Under the pieces are notes generated by a model. It saw only the letters and a program-made list of their open reading frames with translations, was not told the origin of the DNA and did not search any database. This document shows, one piece after another, positions 11,770-18,033 of a stretch of 18,033 nucleotides of DNA (the first letter of the stretch is position 1; each line of letters begins with the position of its first letter). Source of the stretch: Porogramme epimiltina (lineage: Eukaryota > Basidiomycota > Agaricomycetes > Polyporales > Polyporaceae); the NCBI GenBank assembly GCA_900155495.1, contig FTLJ01000174.1, positions 1 through 18,033 of the forward strand. Reading direction: 5' to 3'. The translations under genes were made by a program, and so were the position numbers.

Positions 11770-11945
11770 TGGGGAAAAAGCATCCGGTGGATCTTCTCAT
11801 AGGCCGATCATATCCACGTGAAGGGTGGCTCATATGTACGGCAGCAAACTGTCAAATTTTCCACAGGGAAAACGATTGAATGGATGTTAGACATCTCGCC
11901 CATTCAAAATATTTTGTGCACTCTCGGAATGCATCGCCCTGGGAA
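11770..11945 (-). repeat. Dispersed repeat B, middle copy (partial, inverted)
   Basis: The reverse complement matches about 1095-1240 (GAGATGTC, CATACATATGAGCCACCCTT) and also 310-425 (TTGCCGTACAT, GTGGATAT). It contains only the second half of the element seen at 934-1240. It abuts the GC-rich palindromic element at 11948-12100. Confidence 0.62.
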
Positions 11946-11947
11946 CG

Positions 11948-12100
11948 TGAATTTTTGGGCGTGGCCGGCTCTGAGCCGGCTCTGAGTCGGCGCCGTATAG
12001 CCACTGGAGCCGGCTCCATAGCCGCCACATGACTGAAAACTCGAAGGCGCTGAAAATATATTTCTAGCGCCCATAGCCAGAGCCGGCTCAGAGCCGGCTC
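11948..12100. repeat. GC-rich palindromic element (MITE-like)
   Basis: Perfect 21-bp inverted arms (11964-11984 and 12078-12098, made of two GAGCCGGCTC-type units each) enclose 93 bp. A perfect 14-bp palindrome TGGAGCCGGCTCCA sits at 12005-12018. The outer sequence GTGAATTTTTGGGCGTGGCCGGCT resembles, in inverted orientation, the right end of a related element at 16859-17022. No transposase is present. A non-autonomous inverted-repeat element is the simplest reading. Confidence 0.6.
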
Positions 12101-12310
12101 TGCGCTGGCGTCGTAGTCACTTCTAGCCGCGTCGTCGTCACTGAGACCACCACACGACTTATAAGAGGCTCCCCGTACTCCGATGCCCCTCGTCTCTTCT
12201 TCCCTCTCCAAAGTCATGTGAGCTTGGACTCCACCGGTACGTCATACTAGCTTCTATATGCTGTGTTTTGCAATGCATCTTGACACGCCCTTCCCTCGCT
12301 GCTTATTAGG

Positions 12311-12682
12311 CTCTTTAGGTGGCACCACGGGCTGGTGGATGCCTGGGTTGTGCCTGAGGTCAAGGATCTCGAGTACCCACCTGGTGACCCCGACGATCCC
12401 ATCGAGGTCATCATCTTCCACGAGCTGTGCCTCATTGCTATCGAGAACCACGTCCTGGACAACATCACCTACGTCATCCTCGACAGCCTTGTGTTTTGTG
12501 CATAGACTAAGACCGACCCGTACTCGGCGCGCATGGACGACCTCAGCTCCGCGATCTTCTACTCAACCTGGAACCAAGTTATCGCCGCGACGGTCCGCCG
12601 CTTCCCGCACATAGACATCGACCACGTCAACGACTACGACGGTACGCTCGCCCCGATCTACCTCCTCTCCAAGGGAGCTTGA
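12311..12682 (+). pseudogene. Alpha-1,3-glucan synthase, GT5 (synthase) domain fragment
   Basis: Fungal alpha-1,3-glucan synthases (Ags/Mok) build cell-wall alpha-glucan. The protein order is an extracellular GH13 domain, a linker, a cytosolic GT5 glycogen-synthase-like domain and C-terminal membrane segments. This fragment reads the start of GT5: [60 protein letters not shown] and LAPIYLL. An in-frame TAG at 12503-12505 sits where the family has Gln (before TKxDPY), and the frame ends in TGA at 12680, just where the family continues with a Leu/Pro-rich strand. It lies upstream of the GH13 piece, the reverse of the normal order. The left edge may be an intron acceptor (TTTAG at 12314-12318). 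Confidence 0.8.
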
Positions 12683-12713
12683 CGTGGTATTCTGACACAC
12701 TGAAACCAATCAG

Positions 12714-13132
12714 GTCGACAGCACCTGGAACTCTTCTTGCGAGCTCCCGACCTTCTTGTTCGATGACAGGACAATCTACAACACCGGCTGCACGTCTGGC
12801 TGTAAGGCCTCCGATTTTGATCAGTACGGCGACATGGAAGCCTTCGGTGTCCACCCCGACTGGCAGCGTCAGCTGTCCAAGTTTGTGTCGGTGCAGGGTG
12901 ACCGTCTGCGCGAGTGGAAGCCACAAGTCATGGCGAAGCTCACCACGTTCTCGTGCATGGCCATCACTGCGCTCGATATCGATGCTATCCGTGTGGACAA
13001 GTCCGCTCAGATCACCGTCGACGCCCTCGTGTCATGGGCATCGAGTACCCGTGCCTGTGCTAGCACCCTTAAGAAGAACTTCGACATCATTGGAGAAGTG
13101 ACAGGTGGAGACTACTTCGGTTCGCTCTACTA
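12714..13132 (+). pseudogene. Alpha-1,3-glucan synthase, GH13 domain fragment
   Basis: Beginning right after an acceptor-like CAATCAG, the frame reads the N-terminal amylase-like domain: STWNSSCELPTF, DFDQYGDMEAFGVHPDWQRQ, RLREWKP, ALDIDAIRVDKSAQITVDAL and IIGEVTGGDYFGSLY. The Asp of IRVDK and the Glu of GEVTGG match the GH13 nucleophile and acid/base positions. An apparent extra Gly occurs in VQGDRLREW. The first part of the GH13 domain is missing. A proper intron follows (13133-13182, GTGAGT...GCAG) and the phase is kept into YYGRM, so the copy was once a spliced gene. Confidence 0.82.
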
Positions 13133-13182
13133 GTGAGTACAGGGATGCCTCACAGGATCACTGGTACTGATGTCGAATGCAG

Positions 13183-14690
13183 CGGTCGCATGTTTGCGCA
13201 CATCCTCTAGTATCTCCGCACGAAGTTTACTCCTCAGGACGGTTCCAATCTCATCCAGCGCGGGAACTGGACGTACTACATCGCTCTCCCCAGTTCCAAC
13301 GACGTACAGACCGAGATGAGTGTCTGGTCTGTCTCCCGTGCACCTATCCAGGTCATCTGGCAGACACTCCGGTAATGCCAACCAGATCTGGATGCTCTAC
13401 TCCAACAAGAACCAGACCAAGACCTGGGAGTACGACTGCAAGACTGACAACTGGATTTCGTCCCCGTACATGGGTGGGCAAGTCGTGAGGAACCTCTTGT
13501 ACGAGATCTACCCGCTGTTGGAGTCGAGATCGTCGCACTACTCCAACGGCGTAACCATGCCCTGGTTCGGATGTCTGCCGAAGTTTTCCATGGATCTCTA
13601 CATCCTCAGCAAGGCACTAGTTCTTGCCGAAGACTGGGTCGAGCCTCCTCCGCAGCTCGCCAACTTCGCACCTGGTTACAATGCGTATATCCAAGCTGAG
13701 AGCGGAGACACGAACACCACTGCCATCGATTTCACCCTCGAGTTCAATACGCCAATGCAATCTACTCCCGTCTCGAGCGCAATCTCGTTCAACTTCGCCA
13801 GCAGAGGCAACACCCCGTCCATATCTTACTCCAAGTACCAGACACTTACGACAACATCCACAACCTGCATCCCTAGGGCCTCCGTATTGCAATGCGGCAA
13901 TGGTCGTGGACAGGAACGCTCATGAACTTCGGCGACGGGATCTTGTAGATCCAGATCAGGAACGCGGCCACGCAGACCGGGGTATCTACGAATGTAAGTG
14001 CCTTCTACCGCCACTGCCATCATGAAATATGTGCTCACACGGGCCGCGCGACAGGTCACGGACCACCTACTCCTGCACATGGGCGTGTTGAAGAACGTGA
14101 TGGTGTTCCCAGACTCGGACCACGACAGCTCACTGGCGGCATTCTCCGTCATCGGCGGCACGTACACGTTCATGCACCAAGGCGTACGGTGCGGATAAGT
14201 TCTGCTACTGGGCGAACTTCAATGGCAAGGACTGCACGGACTGGCAGAGCTACGAGACGGCATCGACGCTCAAGGTGTCGCTCTTTGATGACGGCGACAA
14301 CTTCAGGGACGGCCATCACGTCGTTATGCAGTGTACGTGAATGATTCCATACTGGGATGTGCCGTTAGCTGATTAGGTGCAGACTGGAGCGCCATCGCGA
14401 AGTCATCCTCTATGGTCGTCCATGCGAATAGCGGGTACAGCACGCCCCGTCGCATGTCCCAGATGCTCGCGCGCAGTCCATTCAACGAGTGGGGCCCCGA
14501 CAAAGGCATCCCCGTGCAGATGAGCCAGTGTGACGACGGCAAGTGGGAGCTCGAGATCATGGCGAGCTGGCCGACGTACATGCAGGTCAACATCTTCGGC
14601 TACGACTACTACTGCTATGGAGACATCGACGGTGATGGCGTTCTCAACCGCCTCCCGCGGAACACGGAGTCTGTGTCGTCGAGAGTGAGA
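13183..14690 (+). pseudogene. Alpha-1,3-glucan synthase, end of GH13 and linker, 3'-truncated
   Basis: After YYGRM the sequence jumps, within about 10 codons and past a TAG (13208-13210), to the region that follows the GH13 core (YLRTKFTPQDG, RGNWTYYIALPSS, VWSVSRAPIQ). Roughly 500 residues of GH13 are therefore missing. It continues WMLYSNKN, DCKTDNWISSPY, APGYNAYI, WSWTGTLMNFGDGIL, TDHLLLHMG, SPFNEWGPDKGI and YGDIDGDGVLNRLP. Introns at 13994-14054 and 14333-14382 splice in frame. Lesions are a frameshift near 13355, a stop at 13946-13948 in a position expected to be coding, and a one-base shift near 14180. The match ends at about 14690, before the transmembrane and GT5 parts. Confidence 0.82.
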
Positions 14691-14841
14691 TGTTTACGAT
14701 TATATTTTTGTATGTCTCAAACCACCTAATAAACATACATATCCGTCATACACTACACTACGAAGTGCTCTTCATGATCGACTCACAAGAAAACAGATAG
14801 GCCTAGCCCCTGTCTAACGAAGCTCATCGACGACTATATAT

Positions 14842-15002
14842 CTAGGAGAGGTACACGTACGGGCACCCCGCCATGAGTGAAATGACGGCGAAGTACACGG
14901 AAAAACTGGGGGTGAACCTACGCTCGTTCTTGGTGTAAATGTAGGACAGATAGAGGTCAACGTCGGGAATGAGGCCACCTTGCACGAAACCGAGTAGGCA
15001 CC
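14842..15002 (-). pseudogene. Fragment of a DAL5/allantoate-permease-type MFS transporter
   Basis: A 52-codon minus frame begins after an acceptor-like CATAATCAG and reads LLGFVQGGLIPDVDLYLSYI followed by YTKNE. This resembles the conserved block after the fourth membrane span of the anion:cation symporter subfamily (LLGxxQGGFIPDxxLYLSYFYTKxE). The next residues (RRFTPSFSVYFAVISLMAG) are changed from the family pattern and a stop ends the frame at 14842. No other exon of the transporter could be found, so it is an isolated relic. Confidence 0.55.
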
Positions 15003-15232
15003 TGATTATGGAATGCAGTTAGCGTGCATATTCTCCTGCGTAAAATTGTCGCGATTGGACCAACCAGAACGTTTGTTGACTCCGTCGACGAACAGAGGTA
15101 GGGCCCGTCACCCGCTGTCCGCTGCCTACTTGTCGTCATCCTCATCAGTGCCCTTGTCTCCATCATGTCCCGCCTCCCGAGTCCCTCGATCCCGCCCACA
15201 CCCACGCCCGCACCGTCGCCACCATTGCCGTT

Positions 15233-16154
15233 CTAGCCGTCCGCACCACCCGCGTCCTGTGTCTTCTTCAGCTTCGTGGTGACCTTGTCCGCGCGTTTGA
15301 AGATCCCACCGGTAGGCGCGCTGCACGCCACGCACTTGGGCGTGCGCGCGAAGCGCTTGATTGCTCACACCGCGCAGAAGTAGTGCTCGCAGCACGTCGC
15401 GACCAGGTCCGTGTACAGCTTGCAGCAGATGAGGCACGCGAACGGGATGTCCTCGTCCTTCGCGGCGTGCCACTTGACCTCCGTGGCGAGCTTGTCAAGC
15501 TGCCACCCGGCCAGGTCTGTTTGTGTGAAGGAATTTAGGACACGGTCCAGGGTTCGTGTGCAGAGTAAGGACTTACAAGTTCCTCGGTCACGCAGGAACT
15601 TGCATGTGTCTCCGTACCCACAGTACCATGTCTATGTTCACCCATGCCAACGCAAAGTCAGCCACGAGCCCCATACTGCATACAGCCGGACAGCACGACG
15701 CACCCTTGTAGTCCTTGCACACGTCCGGCCGGCAGTCCACGATCGTCACCGTCCGAATCGTGCTCCCACTCGCGTGCTGCGGCCCGATGCGCATCGCCTT
15801 TGGGATCTCCTGGTTCTTTCGTATATGCGCCGTGTACGCCTTCTGCTCGCAGTACAGCCTGTCGTCCATCCTGGCCACCCCATTGTCCTACTCATCAGGC
15901 TCGCCTGCTGCGCGCCGCTCCGACCGCCGCCGCCTCGCAAGCGGCGCCTCCGCTTCGTTGCATGTCTTGCGCGGCGTCGACGTGCGAGCCCAGTGCAGTC
16001 CACTTCACATGTCTGGGCCGTTGTCCGCTCCCGGGGTGTCCGTGTCGAGATCGTCGTCTGCCTACCGCTACGATGCGGCGCGCTTCGTGCCCGCGCTGAG
16101 GAGGTTGCCTGCCGCCTTGCGCCGGGGGAGAACGGCGGCAGACGAGGATGCCAT
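15233..16154 (-). pseudogene. Dead CWC24-type splicing factor (CCCH plus RING)
   Basis: Cwc24/RNF113 proteins join the spliceosome before the first step and carry one CCCH zinc finger and one RING. From the ATG at 16154 the minus strand reads RRKAAGNLLSAGTKRAAS, an acidic DDDLDTDTPGADNGPD, KWTALGSHVDAAQDM, DDRLYCEQKAYTAHIRKNQE, IPKAMRIGPQ, TIRTVTIVDCRPDVCKDYK, YCGYGDTCKFLRDRG, AGWQLDKL, IPFACLIC and RTPKCVACSAPTGGIF, in family order. Introns at 15703-15632 and 15576-15517 are recognisable; the second splices perfectly (TY|LAGWQL). Breaks: several stops in the N-terminal third, a phase error at the first intron, Arg for the expected His of the CCCH finger, and TGA (15367-15365) replacing a RING zinc-ligand Cys. 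Confidence 0.8.
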
Positions 16155-16678
16155 GCCAGCGAGCTGGACGTGGTGGCGCTCGAGGACGGGTGGTGGATGC
16201 GGAAGGGGAGGGAGACTTCGGACGACACCGCACGTCGACGGCACCGAAAAAGGAACACATTCTATGCAGCGAGGAAGAATGGAGCAATTAGAAGAGGGTT
16301 TAGGGAATGAAGGAGAAGAGGGCAGGTGGTAGGAGGGGTAACGCGGAACGGGAAGGAGGGAGGGGACGAAGGGACAGGACGTTCGACCAGTGCGCAAACA
16401 AAAGTGGGGACTCACACTTGCCACACCGGATGGGCCCTAGAGAGTTATAGGCACGTCTACCGCCTCGCTTGCGCAAGTTCCGCTGACAACAAGGGCACGC
16501 CTGGGCGAGCGCAACCGAGACCAATTGTCTTCCGAAGCCGGGGCATTGTTATGAGCGTCCTGAATTGGGGACGCTGTGTGTGGCTGTATTTGGGGGATCG
16601 GGGAGTGGAGTAGGCGAGGTTGGACGCATCCAATGCTCCATATGTGGACAAGGGTGCTCAACTGAGCAGCGGGGGGAA
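16155..16678. other. Upstream flank of the CWC24 relic, no gene
   Basis: Mostly purine-rich on the plus strand (GGAAGGGGAGGG-type runs), which would be pyrimidine-rich leader on the relic's strand. A 74-codon minus ORF (16300-16524) has two Cys pairs (CPCC and CGKC) spaced like a zinc ribbon, but there is too little else to call a gene. Confidence 0.35.
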
Positions 16679-16760
16679 AGACGGCGGGCGCAAGCGGAAA
16701 GACGACGAAGGCAAGCAGAAAGACAGCGGGGGCAGGCAGAAGGGCAGTGGGCAGGCAGAG
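16679..16760 (+). repeat. 21-bp tandem repeat, about four copies
   Basis: Units at 16679-16699, 16700-16720 and 16721-16741 follow the pattern AGACnnCGnnnGCAnGCnGAA, and a fourth shortened unit runs to 16760. Because 21 is divisible by three, the minus strand reads as repeated LSAC/RR peptides. I take this as a minisatellite rather than a gene. Confidence 0.7.
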
Positions 16761-16858
16761 GGATGGCGCGGACGAGAGGGAACATGAGGCGGAAGGACGG
16801 AGCGGACGGGCAAAAGAACAGTCAGTGATCGCAGCGAGGGGGGAGTCTATGGTAAAGA

Positions 16859-17022
16859 CGTGGCCGGCTTGAATTTCTGCCGAGAGCGGCTGAAAGAAAT
16901 TGGAATTGCATTTCTTTTCTTCCTTTTCCGGCGCCTAGACGTCCAAATTTCTCGGCTAGGAAATTGACTTTTTCCACAAAAATCCATTTGGTGGCTACAG
17001 AGCCGGCCACGGGGAGAAATTC
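16859..17022. repeat. GC-ended inverted-repeat element, second copy type
   Basis: CGTGGCCGGCTTGAATTTCT (16859-16878) is matched in inverted orientation by AGCCGGCCACG...AGAAATTC (17001-17022), with four extra bases in the right arm. The ends resemble those of the element at 11948-12100. The interior (16879-17000) is AT-rich and non-coding. It adjoins the right copy of repeat B. Confidence 0.55.
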
Positions 17023-17024
17023 AC

Positions 17025-17215
17025 TTTCCGATCGCCCTGCGCCTGAAACTTCAACACAGGGTTCCAAGGCACGCTGTAACTCCTTGTATGCCTTCAGCCT
17101 TCTGAAAATGATGCAAGTCAGTGAATTGCACCATTTGCAGAACGTTCCTTCAGCTCTATTCCTGCACATCAGAGTCATCTCCATGTCGATAGAGATCGAT
17201 AACAAAGTTATACTA
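17025..17215 (-). repeat. Dispersed repeat B, right copy (partial, inverted)
   Basis: The reverse complement matches 934-1130 closely, including AACTTTGTTA, TCGACATG, ACTCTGATGTGCAG, CTGCAAATGGTG and CGCAGGGCGAT. It holds the first half of the element; the second half has apparently been replaced by the inverted-repeat element at 16859-17022. It also carries about 30 bp (around GCATACAAGGAG) not present in the left copy. Confidence 0.68.
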
Positions 17216-17375
17216 CTGACAGATATGAATACAATGATTCAAGCCAGTATCGAGTCCGGCGCCACACGGTACACTGCTACCGGTGTCCAGCAATATAGTT
17301 AAAAACCAGCAGCCCCGTTCTTGGACTCCCCGCTCAGATTCATTCTGGATAAAAGTTCAACTATAACTGGTACTG

Positions 17376-17605
17376 TACGGCGATAGGAGTGTACCGTGTG
17401 GTGCCGGACTCACTATCTGCACCGGAGGTCTTTGGATTGCTATCTTAGTCCTGCTGCCCTATTTATAATTTATCTGTATCTATGAGATGTATATTTACGT
17501 GTGGAGAGAAACCGGGAGCTATGATGGCGTAACCTAATGTGTGGGAGAGATATTCAGGAATAGTGGTGTCCAGGCTCAGGTTGTCCTAAACTTTCTGCAG
17601 CAGAA
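17376..17605 (+). repeat. Right copy of the diverged direct repeat (LTR-like)
   Basis: Same orientation as 8-230 and about 17.4 kb away. Shared blocks are GTGCCGGACTC, GCACCGGAGGTCTT, GAGATATTCAGG and the GGGAGCTAT segment. This copy has T or A at many positions where the left copy has C or G, often at CpG. Together with the left copy it nearly brackets the window. Confidence 0.65.
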
Positions 17606-17854
17606 CAAAGATTTTTTTAAAGTTAGTGCCTGTCACTTCGCGAACTGGACCCAGGGAGCGCCCTCATCCCTCGGGCGCTCCGCGCACACTTTTGGGGGCC
17701 CTCCCAGGCGAGCCACGTCGTGCGCCACATGGCATCCATGTGCGCTGCAGTTGCTGTATTGCAGGACGGGCCGTCCCCGCCAGATCCGATTCTACAAAAT
17801 AGCCCCATCACAGTGGGCACTGTCGCATTCTCGAATCCGGGCTGGTGGAATTTT

Positions 17855-17972
17855 GCACGGGCATGCGCGGGCGTGCGCGGCTGTGCGGCGTGCGCGGCAC
17901 ACTTGCGCGGCATGCGCGGCGTGCGTGCGCGGCGTGCGTGTGTGGCGTGCGCGGCGTACGTGCGCGGCACAC
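17855..17972. repeat. GCGCGGC-type GC-rich tandem repeat
   Basis: Irregular repeats of GTGCGCGGC, GCATGCGCGGC and GCGTGCGTGCGCGGC run for about 115 bp, alternating purine and pyrimidine. Frames on both strands read as Ala/Arg/Cys-rich repeats (RACAAC, TYAAHATHARRA), which reflect the repeat and are not evidence of a gene. Alternating GC tracts like this can adopt left-handed DNA. Confidence 0.65.
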
Positions 17973-18033
17973 AGAGTACTGAGAGTTCAGGTGCAGCTAT
18001 GTATGGTAACTACAAGACTATGCTAGTATTTTT

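Noticed and set aside
11852..12217. 121-codon minus ORF
   Set aside because: It runs through repeat B and the GC-rich palindrome, so it is translated repeat DNA.
15746..16258. 170-codon minus ORF over the CWC24 relic
   Set aside because: It is out of frame with the recognisable Cwc24 pieces and low in complexity.
15411..16310. 299-codon plus ORF and overlapping 205-codon plus ORF (15715-16332)
   Set aside because: They are antisense to the CWC24 relic in GC-rich DNA; the translated sequence is Arg/Ser/Cys-rich with no motif.
16300..16524. Zinc-ribbon-like small protein (CPCC ... CGKC)
   Set aside because: Two Cys pairs alone in a GC-rich 74-codon frame are not enough evidence, and nothing else supports a gene.
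17541..18026. 161-codon plus and 115-codon minus ORFs at the right end
   Set aside because: Much of both is the GCGCGGC tandem repeat; the Ala/Arg/Cys periodicity comes from the DNA repeat.

Overview
The window looks like a piece of a filamentous basidiomycete (Agaricomycete-type) genome. The evidence is a set of 44-72 nt GT...AG introns, fungal gene families (a Cdc48 AAA ATPase, alpha-1,3-glucan synthase, NAD-dependent glutamate dehydrogenase, Cwc24, an allantoate-permease-type transporter), and long stretches of decayed repetitive DNA. I see no bacterial operons, rRNA, CRISPR arrays or viral genes.

Layout. 1-3440: repeat-rich, with no convincing gene. It holds the left copy of a direct repeat (8-230), a dispersed repeat (about 934-1240), a degenerate KHIP-type tandem repeat (2660-2800) and one doubtful 172-codon ORF (1666-2184, minus). 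3449-3534: a tRNA-like Pol III unit. 3690-5075 (minus): a broken GDH2 (NAD-glutamate dehydrogenase) relic. 5605-5668: three spaced near-palindromes. 5870-6790 (plus): unrecognised exon-like coding relics. 7330-9976 (minus): a Cdc48/p97-like gene in eight exons; my hand-made splice model gives an uninterrupted 751-residue protein. 9977-11770: its promoter and featureless DNA. 11770-12100: a dispersed repeat copy and a GC-rich palindromic element. 12311-14690 (plus): a scrambled alpha-1,3-glucan synthase pseudogene. 14842-15002 (minus): a transporter fragment. 15233-16154 (minus): a dead CWC24 gene. 16679-18033: tandem repeats, repeat copies, and the right copy of the direct repeat (17376-17605).

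The genes do not form a pathway. The main observation is the contrast: four neighbouring housekeeping-type genes are present only as truncated, frameshifted or scrambled copies, while a diverged Cdc48 paralogue among them keeps both ATPase sites and an open reading frame across seven introns. This suggests an accessory, repeat-bounded region that has collected and lost gene duplicates. I did not find a convincing new multi-gene system. All splice models and family assignments were made by eye and have not been checked against databases or transcripts.
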